The notes: generated from the letters alone by a model not told the origin. Counted from the stretch's first letter, positions 1-6,437 are shown. The stretch is DNA of 7,702 nt from Fimbriimonas sp. (GCA_030447945.1 JAUJNV010000083.1:1-7702), one strand, 5' to 3'. Numbers and translations: made by a program.

Positions 1-486
1 GATGTCGCTTCCGACGACGGCGATGCCCGCCCAATAGGGCCAGCCGAGGATCGAGCCCATCACCACGCCCGCGCCCTTCATCTGCGGCATTGTGTAGAAG
101 AAGCCGATGAACAGAACGAATAACACCGCCAGCTTACGGAAGCCCGCGCTGTCGAATCGCCCTTCGGCGAAGTCGGGGATCGTGTAGGCCCCGAACCGGC
201 GCAGGGGGCCGGCGATAAAGAGGAGGAGGAAGAGGTAGCCCGCCGCGTAGCCGACCGGGTACCACAGCGCGTCGTAGCAGACCTTCATGACCAGGCCGGC
301 GATCCCCAAAAACGACGCCGCCGAGAGGTAGTCGCCGGAGATCGCGGAGGCGTTCCAGAACACGCTCACGGAGCGCCCGGCCACGAAGAAGTCGGCCGCG
401 GTGCGCGCCGTGCGGGTCGCGACGATCCCCAGGCCCACTGTCGCGACGATGATGAGGACCACGCCGAAGAGGGGGATCAGGCTCAC
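1..486 (-). CDS. Sodium:solute symporter (SSS), ActP-like, N-terminal 162 residues (cut by window edge)
   Basis: Inner-membrane secondary transporter that would couple sodium or another cation to uptake of a small carboxylate such as acetate. The frame opens with GTG at 486 and stays open to base 1. It reads as alternating hydrophobic segments typical of the SSS family. Residues about 4-24 form the first membrane helix. The family signature follows in the next helix as SGDYLSAASFLGIAG (residues 50-64), then DALWYPVGYAAGYL and the loop PLRRFGAYTIPDFAEGRF, all close to ActP/MctC-type symporters. The GTG start overlaps the stop of the upstream DUF485 gene by four bases (GTGA), and a GAGGAG lies about 11 bases upstream. 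DUF485-SSS pairs correspond to yjcH-actP in other bacteria, which supports acetate or a similar monocarboxylate; exact substrate specificity cannot be read from this part. The C-terminal two thirds are outside the window. Confidence 0.9.
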   Translation of the reverse strand, partial: MSLIPLFGVVLIIVATVGLGIVATRTARTAADFFVAGRSVSVFWNASAISGDYLSAASFLGIAGLVMKVCYDALWYPVGYAAGYLFLLLFIAGPLRRFGAYTIPDFAEGRFDSAGFRKLAVLFVLFIGFFYTMPQMKGAGVVMGSILGWPYWAGIAVVGSDI

Positions 487-794
487 GGCCGACGGAACTC
501 CTCGGCGCTCTCCCTCTCGATACGTTCCGTCGCGCGCACGTAGTAGGCGGCGAGGACCCAGGTGACGGGGAAGAAGAGGGCCCCGAGGAACAGCCAGGTG
601 AGGGTGAACCCGCCCACTCGCGCGTTCGCGAAGTCCGGCGCGTAGAGGTTCACCAGGGGCAGCCCGAACAGCAGCAGCAGGAACACCGCCGCCACCCGCA
701 GCCCCAGCCCGGCCTGCCGCCGCATCAGCCGCCCCGCGAGCCGCTCCTGTTCCTCGGGAGTCAGCCCCTTGAGCCCGGTCGCCTCCTCGTGCAT
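483..794 (-). CDS. DUF485 family small membrane protein (YjcH-like)
   Basis: A 103-residue protein with a short charged N-terminus and two membrane helices. The first is about residues 31-52 (a leucine-rich stretch followed by GLPLVNLY) and the second about residues 62-86 (FTLTWLFLGALFFPVTWVLA), ending in AAYYVRATERIERE. Size, two-helix layout, the FPVTWVLAAYYVR segment and the position directly upstream of an SSS symporter all fit DUF485 (YjcH). Family members are usually co-encoded with ActP-like transporters, and their biochemical role is not established. The ATG at 794 is the first available start. It is not preceded by a purine-rich Shine-Dalgarno on this strand, which reads CCTCC there. 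A methionine at residue 24 would leave the N-terminus too short for the family. The stop overlaps the symporter start, implying coupled translation. Confidence 0.88.
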   Translation of the reverse strand: MHEEATGLKGLTPEEQERLAGRLMRRQAGLGLRVAAVFLLLLFGLPLVNLYAPDFANARVGGFTLTWLFLGALFFPVTWVLAAYYVRATERIERESAEEFRRP

Positions 795-817
795 GGGGGG
801 AGGATAGCAGGAGGAAG

Positions 818-898
818 GGCGTTGAGGCGTTAGGGCGTTAAGGCGTTAAGGCGTTCCGGAGCCGTCTCCAAGGCCTCAACGCCCTAACGTCCAACGCC
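818..898. repeat. Inverted repeat built of tandem 8-bp GGCGTTRA units; long stem-loop after the pilin operon
   Basis: Five consecutive 8-bp units GGCGTTGA, GGCGTTAG, GGCGTTAA, GGCGTTAA and GGCGTTCC occupy 818-857. A complementary arm at 872-898 carries the same units in opposite orientation, one of them a base short. The arms 818-844 and 872-898 pair over about 27 bp with a few mismatches, and the loop contains a smaller GGAG/CTCC hairpin at 858-869. The element begins six bases after the stop of the large pilin gene at 904. There is no T-tract, so it may act as a 3'-end stabilising or terminating structure for that operon, or be a dispersed intergenic repeat. The repeat and pairing are visible directly; the function is inferred. 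Confidence 0.75.
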
Positions 899-903
899 TC
901 CCG

Positions 904-2538
904 CTACTTCTCCCGCCAGCTCCGGATCTTCATGACGACGATCGAGACGTCGCCGGGCATGGCGGGGGGCATGTTCCGCGCGAGGGCGGGCACTTGGTAG
1001 AGGGAGGGGTTGTTGGTCCCGAGGTCGAAGAAGGTGCCCATGATCGTCCCCATCACCCGGGCTTTCTTCATCGCCTTGACGCGGCCCTGCGCGTAGAAGG
1101 CGCCCGTGATATCGAGAATCGCGGAGGTGCCGAGAACGATGTCTCCTTTCGCGACCCATCCCAGCCTCGCGTCGGGGTTGGGGAACTTGAGGCCATCCAC
1201 AGGGAGGAGGTTGCCGCCGAAGGTGAGCTGCCCCGGCACGTAGACCGTGCCGTTCCCCTTGAAGCGCATATTGCCGTTCATCGCCAAGTCGCCGAGGACG
1301 CGTACGACCCCTTGGACCTCGAGAATCGCGGGTGCGAGGCTTGTCTCTCTCGTGAAGGTAATGGTGTTGCCGTATACGTCCGCCTGCGTGAAGGAGGTGG
1401 TGTTGGGAGTAAGGGCCGTCATGTTCACCAGCAGCGCCCGGTTCAGATAGTAGGCCTCCTGGTTCTCCCACACTGTGCCGGTAGCGTCTGTGTAAGTGGA
1501 CGCCCCTATCCCGGAGATGATCGGAAGGCGGATGTTGCGTCCGTCCAGGTCGTAGGCGTTCTTGGTACCGTTGTCGCTGTAGACGTTATTCACACTTCCC
1601 GCATAGCCGTCGTTGACGAACGAGCCGTCCATGGTTCCCTTGCTCAGGCCCAGATCTACCAATTGGTTGGTGCCGATCATGGCGCTGCCCGTGAGCTGGA
1701 CCCGGCCGTGCTTGACGCGAATGTCCGCGTGCAGGGTTTCCCGGTCGCCGACCTTCGGCGGATCGACCACCGTCGCGCGGAGCAGGGGGTCGAGGCCGCT
1801 GTAGTTGTTGCCGATGCTGGCGTCGCCATCGAAGGAGGTGCTCAGGTCGGCTTGGGTGAGCGGAGGGTTGTACTTGAGGTCGCGGTTTTGGTCGTTGTAC
1901 GGCTCGCGCGCGCTCCAAACCCCGTCGCCGTTCGAGTCGGTAAAAGGCTCGCCCGCGTCCCACTTGGCGTTCTTGTTTTTATCGGTGAAGGCCTCTTGGT
2001 CGTCCCACTTGCCGTTGCCGTTGAGGTCGGTGTAGGCCTCGCCCTCCCCCACGATGTGAACCGAGCCGCGGACGGTGACGTTGCCGTTGATCGCTTTGCC
2101 CGACTCACCGATGCCGGCGAAGATGGCGTTGTTCCAGACGCCGACGTCCTTGGCCCGCAGGAGGGCGCGCAGCGAGTGGGTTCGCCTCTCAAAGGTTACG
2201 CTGGTGGTGATCCATGCGGCGGTGTCGTTCGGCACCGGCTGCACGTTGGCGGAGGCGGTGCAGCCAGGAGCGATGGCTTGAAGGGCCTCCGTGAGATCGT
2301 AAACGGCGGTGGGGAAGGCGGCGCGGTTCTGGTTCGCATAACCGAAGGCGCGGGTGGCCCCCACCTCTAGGGCCGCCTGGGTAGCCTGGAAGGCGGTGGC
2401 GGCACGTCGGTCGCTGCCCGCTCGCTTGAGTCCATGGGCGCCCAGGCCGGCCACGCCGATGCTCCCGATGAGAAGCACGGTCATCGCGAGGAGGCAGAAG
2501 GTGGAGACGGAGCCGCGGGTTCGGGTCGGTGGCTTCAT
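904..2538 (-). CDS. Module A large PilX/GspK-like minor pilin with four EF-hand-like calcium loops
   Basis: A 544-residue envelope protein, probably the large minor pilin at the tip or initiation complex of a type IV filament. The N-terminus is a short basic leader ending RTRG, then one hydrophobic helix (about residues 11-34) and a PilX-like stretch AFQATQAALE. The residue at +5 after the presumed cleavage glycine is Phe, not the Glu of major pilins; lack of Glu5 is known for GspK-type subunits. Residues 171-230 are four 15-residue units with EF-hand loop spacing. Residues about 400-500 are glycine-rich and beta-repeat-like (VRVLGDLAMNGNMRFKGNG), and the tail holds LARNMPPAMPGD and ends WREK. 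The ATG overlaps the upstream stop (ATGA), with AAGGA 10 bases before it (2549-2553). It is the intact paralogue of the broken gene at 3703-5359. The PilX/GspK label is inferred from layout and gene order; no domain search was possible. Confidence 0.8.
   Translation of the reverse strand: MKPPTRTRGSVSTFCLLAMTVLLIGSIGVAGLGAHGLKRAGSDRRAATAFQATQAALEVGATRAFGYANQNRAAFPTAVYDLTEALQAIAPGCTASANVQPVPNDTAAWITTSVTFERRTHSLRALLRAKDVGVWNNAIFAGIGESGKAINGNVTVRGSVHIVGEGEAYTDLNGNGKWDDQEAFTDKNKNAKWDAGEPFTDSNGDGVWSAREPYNDQNRDLKYNPPLTQADLSTSFDGDASIGNNYSGLDPLLRATVVDPPKVGDRETLHADIRVKHGRVQLTGSAMIGTNQLVDLGLSKGTMDGSFVNDGYAGSVNNVYSDNGTKNAYDLDGRNIRLPIISGIGASTYTDATGTVWENQEAYYLNRALLVNMTALTPNTTSFTQADVYGNTITFTRETSLAPAILEVQGVVRVLGDLAMNGNMRFKGNGTVYVPGQLTFGGNLLPVDGLKFPNPDARLGWVAKGDIVLGTSAILDITGAFYAQGRVKAMKKARVMGTIMGTFFDLGTNNPSLYQVPALARNMPPAMPGDVSIVVMKIRSWREK
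1849..2028 (-). repeat. Four tandem 45-bp (15-residue) EF-hand-like loop units in the module A large pilin
   Basis: Residues 171-230 of the module A large pilin form four back-to-back 15-residue units. They begin DLNGNGKWDDQE, DKNKNAKWDAGE, DSNGDGVWSARE and DQNRDLKYNPP. The first three have acidic or Asn ligands at positions 1, 3 and 5, a Trp at 8 and Glu at 12, as in a canonical 12-residue EF-hand loop. The fourth keeps D1, N3 and D5 but loses Glu12. There is little room for flanking helices, so these resemble the compact calcium loops of bacterial surface proteins (dockerin or thrombospondin-type-3 style) rather than paired EF-hands. Calcium binding is inferred. Confidence 0.85.
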
Positions 2539-3134
2539 TGGGCGGAGTTCCTTAGGATCACGGTGGTCTTCATCCGGACGTAGCGTTGACTGCCGATTCG
2601 CCCGGTCCCCCGGGTGACCAGGTTGATCGTGACCGCCCGCAGGGAGCCGATCGTGGTGAGCTGGAACGGGCGGTAGGCCTGCCCCTGCTGGGTCGACTTA
2701 GGCGAGGGGTCCTTGCCGTCGATGCCGCTCACCAGGATCTTCCCGCTCCTGTTGGTGAGGGTGCCGTTTTTGAGGCTGGGGTTCTTGAAATACACGCGAA
2801 AGGTGCGTTCGACGCCGTCGGACGCCAGGGGTTCCTGCAGCTCGAGCTCGCCTGTAACCGGATTGACGGCGCTGCCGTACTTGGGCAGCCAGTAGGTGAT
2901 CTGGGTGCCATCGGTCGAAAGAGTCGCGCTCATCGCGCCACGCAGCCTTTCCGCCACTTTCCGCAGACCCTGGGCGTTGTCGATGGTGATGTCCGAGTCG
3001 ACGCCTGTGCGACGATACGAGCGCGTCCCCGCGAGGAGGAGGGAGACGGCGGCGAAGAGCACCAGGGACATGATCCCGAGGGTCGTGACTAGCTCCGGTA
3101 GGGTGATGCCGCGTAGGCGTCGGATCCGGCTCAT
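2535..3134 (-). CDS. Module A PilW/GspJ-like prepilin
   Basis: A 199-residue minor pilin or pseudopilin that would be processed by prepilin peptidase and inserted in the inner membrane before filament assembly. The leader MSRIRRLRG is followed by ITLPELVTTLGIMSL, a canonical class III prepilin start with cleavage after Gly9 and Glu at +5, then a hydrophobic helix to about residue 36. The C-terminal domain ends in a stretch shared with the module B copy: YRPFQLTTIGSLRAVT, then RYVRMKTTV and LRNS. I chose the ATG at 3134, not the upstream in-frame ATG at 3194. The inner start overlaps the preceding stop by four bases (ATGA), has GGGAGGG six to eight bases upstream, and gives a normal short leader. 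The downstream gene overlaps in the same way. Length, class III start and place between a PilV-like and a PilX-like gene suggest the J/W position of a tip complex. Confidence 0.87.
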   Translation of the reverse strand: MSRIRRLRGITLPELVTTLGIMSLVLFAAVSLLLAGTRSYRRTGVDSDITIDNAQGLRKVAERLRGAMSATLSTDGTQITYWLPKYGSAVNPVTGELELQEPLASDGVERTFRVYFKNPSLKNGTLTNRSGKILVSGIDGKDPSPKSTQQGQAYRPFQLTTIGSLRAVTINLVTRGTGRIGSQRYVRMKTTVILRNSAQ

Positions 3135-3598
3135 CGATACCCTCCCACAACGGTGCCGTTCTTTACGGTGCCCCAGCCGCCCTTCGACTTCCATCGGATC
3201 ACGATGTCGACGCGCTTGCTGCCTCCCTCGATCTCCACGATGTCCAGCGTCCCCGTTCCCTGCGGCAGCGTCTGAGCGGGGGAGTAGAGCGAGCCCTCGT
3301 CGAGGGGGATGCGCGAGAAGCTGTAGGGGGGAGCCTTGGCGAGCTGGCCCTCATCGATGAGGCTGAGGTCGGTGAGGGTCGCGGCGTTCAGGTTTTGCGG
3401 CTTGAGGAGCTGGATGTGCTCGATCAGGCGCGTCGCCATCTGCACCGCCTGCGTCTCCTGCTTCGCCCGCAGCTCCGTCGCGTGAAGAATCGGGAGCAGC
3501 GCGAAGAACGCCACCGCCGCGACCCCCAAGACCATCGCCCCGATAAGGCTGTCGATGATCACGACGCCCCTTTGCCTGTGCTTGACGAAAACTCCCAC
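3131..3598 (-). CDS. Module A PilV/GspI-like prepilin
   Basis: A 155-residue small minor pilin or pseudopilin, first gene of module A. The leader MGVFVKHRQRG is basic and 11 residues long. It is followed by VVIIDSLIGAMVLGVAAVAF, the hydrophobic prepilin helix. The residue at +5 after Gly is Asp instead of the usual Glu, and the paralogue in module B has the same replacement. The globular part shares long blocks with that paralogue: AVQMATRL, EHIQLL, LIDEGQ, PPYSFSRIPLD, LYSPAQ and the tail VGGYR. The start is GTG at 3598; no other start is available in the upstream frame and no clear Shine-Dalgarno precedes it. The stop overlaps the ATG of the PilW-like gene. Whether the module uses its own promoter or reads through from module B is unclear. 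Assignment to the I/V position is inferred from size and order. Confidence 0.83.
   Translation of the reverse strand: MGVFVKHRQRGVVIIDSLIGAMVLGVAAVAFFALLPILHATELRAKQETQAVQMATRLIEHIQLLKPQNLNAATLTDLSLIDEGQLAKAPPYSFSRIPLDEGSLYSPAQTLPQGTGTLDIVEIEGGSKRVDIVIRWKSKGGWGTVKNGTVVGGYR
3140..3146 (-). promoter_or_regulatory. Shine-Dalgarno that fixes the module A PilW-like start at 3134
   Basis: The minus strand reads GGGAGGGTATCG immediately before the ATG at 3134-3132, a strong ribosome binding site with about six bases of spacing. It lies inside the last codons (GGYR, stop) of the upstream PilV-like gene. It supports the coupled start over the in-frame ATG 60 bases further upstream. Confidence 0.7.
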
Positions 3599-3640
3599 AC
3601 CAGAATTGTCGGCTCGGCGGGGTGTGGGCCACCCGTTAGA

Positions 3641-3681
3641 ATTGCCAGGGGCAATAAAGGCGCCCCGGCAAGTTGCCGGGG
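3641..3681 (-). terminator. Two hairpins between modules B and A, the first terminator-like
   Basis: Downstream of the module B stop, 3663-3681 forms a perfect inverted repeat, CCCCGGCAA and TTGCCGGGG around a single central base (practical stem about 7 bp, loop 5). On the minus strand it is followed by CGCCTTTATT, a short weak T-rich run. A second hairpin, ATTGCC-AGG-GGCAAT, lies at 3641-3655. The first arm of each could pair with the other structure, so alternative folds are possible. It may terminate or attenuate module B transcripts before module A. The hairpins are directly visible; termination is inferred and the T-run is poor. Confidence 0.45.
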
Positions 3682-4665
3682 AGTCTGAGGACGCTTCTAG
3701 CCCTATCGCTCCCGCCAGCCGCGGACCTTGACGCTGATGATGGAGCGGTCGCCCGGCATTCCCGGGGGCATGTTCCTCGCGAGGCTGGGAACCTGGAATA
3801 TGGAGGGCACGTTGGTGCCCATGTCGTAGTAGCTGCCCACAAGCGACCCCACGACGTCGGTCTGCTTAGTGGTCTTGACGACGCCCTGGGCGAAGAAGGC
3901 GCCTATAAGGTTCGCCTGAGACGTGTCGCCCACGACCATATTCCCCTTGGCGATGCATCCCAATACCGTGGTGGTGGGGAACGTCTGCCCCTCCGCCGGC
4001 AGGAGGTTGTCCTCGAAGACCACGTCGCCGGGGGAGTAGAAGGTGCCGCGCCCCGTGTAGCGGACGTTGCCGCTCACCGTGAAGGAACCGGGGAGCAGGA
4101 TGATGCCGTTGATCAGGAGGCTGGCCTGCGCGCCGCCGGCGGCGGGGGTGTACCGGATGAAGTTCCCCTTGGCGTCCGGCACTCCGTCAGCCGGATAGAC
4201 GAAGGCGAGCGTGGAGGGGGTGATGCCCGTCAGCGACACGGGCAACCCCTTGGCGAGCAGGAGCTGCTCGTGGTTCACGTAGACGGTGCCCGTCTGGGAG
4301 TCCGTGGAGGTCTGAGCGCCGATCCCCGCGAGGAGAGGGAACTTGATGTTTAAGGAGGCCAAGTCGTACGATTCGGACGTGCCGTTGTCACTGAAGACGT
4401 GGCTGGCGCTGTCGCCCCGGTAGCCGTCGCTCACGTACGAGCCGTCGATTTTGGACTTGCTGAGGCCGCCGTCCACTACCTCGTTCGTCCCGATCTTCGC
4501 GTTGCCGCCCACACTGAGCTGACCGTGCTTGACGCGGACCTCACTGCTGAGGCTCTCGATACCGCCGATCTTGGGCGGCGCGAGGACGAGCGCGCGGAGC
4601 GCGGGGTCGAGGCCGCTGTAGTTGTTCCCGACGTAGGCGTCGCCCGAAAGGCTCGTGTTCAGGTC

Positions 4666-4845
4666 GGCTTGCGTAACGGGCGGCTCGTATATGCCGTTGC
4701 GATTGGTGTCATTGAACGGCTCGGCGGAGGTCCACACGCCGTCGCCGTTGGCGTCGGTGAAGGTCTCGCCCGGGTCCCAGGTCGCGTTCTTGTTTTTGTC
4801 GAAGAAGCTCTCGGCGACGTCGCGCACGCCGTTGCCGTTGAGGTC
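4666..4845 (-). repeat. Four tandem 15-residue EF-hand-like units in the module B large pilin
   Basis: The units start DLNGNGVRDVAE, DKNKNATWDPGE, DANGDGVWTSAE and DTNRNGIYEPP, with exactly the same number, spacing and order as in module A. The fourth is again degenerate at position 12, and both arrays are followed by the shared segment TQADLNTS or TQADLSTS. Conservation of all ligand positions between the copies argues for selection on the loops. The frameshift lies just before the first unit. Confidence 0.82.
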
Positions 4846-4856
4846 TGTACGATCTG
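4844..4856 (-). other. Frameshift site in the module B large pilin
   Basis: On the minus strand the N-terminal frame reads GGC AGA TCG TAC AGA CCT, while the C-terminal frame reads ACA GAC CTC AAC (TDLN). In the intact paralogue nine bases separate the second Gly codon of GEGEAYT from the Thr codon. Here only seven bases remain between the equivalent positions. No homopolymer run or slippery heptamer is seen at the site. Confidence 0.75.
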
Positions 4857-5355
4857 CCGTCGCCCAAGATGTGGAGGGAGCCGCGCATGCTCACGTTGCC
4901 GTTGCGAGCCCGCCCCGACGGGCAGTGGCCCGCGAAGACGGCGTTGTTCCAAATGCCGACGTCCTTGGCGATCATGTACGTGCGGATGCTGTGGCGCCGG
5001 GTCTGGTACCGGGCGTTCAGGGTAATCCACGCCACCATCGTGTTGTTCGGGTCGGGCACGACCGTCGCCGTGGCGACGCAGCCTGGGGCGAGCAAGGCGA
5101 CCTCGGCCGAGAGGTCGTAAGTGGTCGCCGGGAACGCGCCCTTGTTCTCCTTGGCGTGGACGTAGGCCTTGGAGATGCCTTCTTCCAGAGCCGCCTGCGC
5201 CGCCTGGAAAGAGACCATCGCCCGGAAGTCGCCTTTGGCGCGCGAGATGCTGGCGCCCACGATGCCGGACACGCTGAAGCACCCCAGGAGCAGGATGGTC
5301 ATCGCGAAGAGGCAGTAGGCGGAAAGAGAGCCGCGGGTGCGGCGGAGTGGGCGGT

Positions 5356-5970
5356 TCATCTTCCGGAGTTCCTCAACAAGACGGTGGTCTTCATGCGGAC
5401 GTAACGCCGTCCGCCGGCCACGGCCTTCGGGTCCTCCGTGATCAGGTTCAGCGTGACCGCCCGGAGGGAGCCGATCGTCGTAAGCTGGAACGGCCGGTAG
5501 ACCTTGTTGCTCTGGCTGGACTTGGGCGCGGGGTCCCGGGCGAGAATGTTCCTGACGAGGACCTTTCCGGTGGGGCTCGTCAGGACACCCCCGTTCTTGC
5601 CGTTCGGGATGCTCACCTTGAACGTGCGCCACTGGCCGTCGGAGGTCGGGGGGTACTTCAGCTCGCGCTCGCCCGTGAGAGGGTCTGCCTCCGCCGCGAA
5701 CTGCGCGTTCTGATAGGTGACGGTGTAGACGTGCGCACTCTCGTCGGCCGTGACCGTCGCACTCATCGCCCCGCGAAGCGCCTGCGCGATGCGGCGAAGT
5801 CCGTTCGCGTTCTTCATGTGCAGGTCGGCGTCCGACGTGGTGCGGCGGTACGAGCGCATTCCCATGCTGAACATCCCTACGGTGGCACCCATGATGAGGC
5901 TAATGATGGTCAGGGAGACGAGGAGCTCGGCGAGAGTGATGCCCGCCTCGCGGCGGGAAGGCCGTCTCAC
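5356..5970 (-). CDS. Module B PilW/GspJ-like prepilin
   Basis: A 204-residue minor pilin or pseudopilin, second gene of module B. The leader MRRPSRREAG is followed by ITLAELLVSLTIISLIMG, a textbook class III prepilin start with Glu at +5, then MFSMGMRSYRRT. The rest parallels the module A copy closely: LRRIAQALRGAMSAT, YRPFQLTTIGSLRAVT, RYVRMKTTV and LRNSGR at the end. The start is GTG at 5970, overlapping the preceding stop (GTGA). A run of six G lies just upstream within the last codons of the PilV-like gene. The stop overlaps the ATG of the frameshifted large pilin gene. It would be cleaved and N-methylated by prepilin peptidase and act with the PilV-like protein in the filament tip; the exact J/W assignment is inferred. 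Confidence 0.87.
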   Translation of the reverse strand: MRRPSRREAGITLAELLVSLTIISLIMGATVGMFSMGMRSYRRTTSDADLHMKNANGLRRIAQALRGAMSATVTADESAHVYTVTYQNAQFAAEADPLTGERELKYPPTSDGQWRTFKVSIPNGKNGGVLTSPTGKVLVRNILARDPAPKSSQSNKVYRPFQLTTIGSLRAVTLNLITEDPKAVAGGRRYVRMKTTVLLRNSGR

Positions 5971-6437
5971 CGGTAACCCCCCACGATCGTGCCGGTCTTA
6001 ACCGAGCCCCAGCCCCCATTGGTCTTCCACCGAACTTCCACCGTCACGCGGCGCGAGCCGGTCGGCAGGTTTTCAATGGTCATCGTCCCCTGGCCCTGTG
6101 ACAGGGCCTGCGCCGGGGAGTAGAGCGAGGCCTGGTCGAGCGGGATGCGCGAGAAGCTGTAGGGAGGGAGACTGCTCCTCTGGCCTTCGTCGATGAGGTT
6201 GAGGTCCGAGAGGACGTTCGCTTCCAGGTTCTGAGGCGGGAGCAGTTGGATGTGCTCCACGAGGCGCGTCGCCATCTGCACGGCCTTGCTCTGCTCTTGG
6301 GCATGGAGTTGGGACTGGTGGAGCATGGGGTAGACGGAGAAGAAAGAGACTGCGCCTATCCCCAGCACAAGCGTCCCCAGCATGCTGTCGAGGACGACGT
6401 TGCCCCTGATCCTGCGATTTCTGTTGGTGACTCTCAT
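5967..6437 (-). CDS. Module B PilV/GspI-like prepilin, first gene of the pilin operon
   Basis: A 156-residue minor pilin or pseudopilin. The leader MRVTNRNRRIRG (12 residues, highly basic) precedes NVVLDSMLGTLVLGIGAVSF, the prepilin helix. As in the module A copy, +5 is Asp instead of Glu and +1 is not Phe (here Asn). The globular region shares KAVQMATRL, EHIQLL, DEGQ, PPYSFSRIPLD, SLYSPAQ and the tail IVGGYR with the paralogue. The ATG at 6437 has GGGGAAAG about nine bases upstream as a weak ribosome binding site. It is the first gene after the divergent region, so the promoter for at least module B should lie upstream of 6437. The stop overlaps the GTG of the PilW-like gene. Confidence 0.86.
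   Translation of the reverse strand: MRVTNRNRRIRGNVVLDSMLGTLVLGIGAVSFFSVYPMLHQSQLHAQEQSKAVQMATRLVEHIQLLPPQNLEANVLSDLNLIDEGQRSSLPPYSFSRIPLDQASLYSPAQALSQGQGTMTIENLPTGSRRVTVEVRWKTNGGWGSVKTGTIVGGYR

Larger units (their letters stand above)
3703..5359 (-). pseudogene. Module B large PilX/GspK-like minor pilin, frameshifted
   Basis: Paralogue of the module A large pilin, split over two reading frames. The first part starts at ATG 5359, overlapping the previous stop (ATGA) with GAGGA 10 bases upstream (5370-5374). It encodes 171 residues: leader ending RTRG, a hydrophobic helix (about 11-36), AFQAAQAALEE-like text, PGC, KDVGIWNNAVFAG and HILGDGRSY. That frame then becomes arginine-rich nonsense and stops at 4709. 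The continuation (TDLNGNG onward, through LARNMPPGMPGD to WRER and a TAG at 3703) is in a second frame starting about 4848. Aligned to the intact paralogue, one extra base or two missing bases near 4846-4856 accounts for the break. The continuation frame has no good start of its own: a GTG at 4827 lies inside the first calcium loop. It is either a pseudogene or a sequencing error. Confidence 0.8.

Noticed and set aside
818..857. CRISPR-like direct repeats
   Set aside because: Units are only 8 bp and directly abutting, with no spacers and no cas genes.
994..2370. 458-codon open frame on the plus strand opposite the large pilin gene
   Set aside because: It lies fully antisense to a protein with a clear paralogue. 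Its product is a Val/Gly/Arg/Glu-rich shadow typical of GC-rich antisense frames, with no recognisable domain.
3135..3194. Upstream ATG at 3194 as the start of the module A PilW-like gene
   Set aside because: It would add 20 residues before the class III leader, lacks a ribosome binding site and ignores the ATGA overlap and GGGAGGG that mark 3134.
4844..4856. Programmed ribosomal frameshift in the module B large pilin
   Set aside because: The needed shift is +1 (or -2), there is no slippery run or stimulatory stop in place, and the intact paralogue needs no shift.
3673..5404. Long plus-strand frames (3673-4353, 4399-5025, 4655-5404) opposite module B
   Set aside because: They are antisense to paralogous pilin genes, with compositionally biased products and no coding support.
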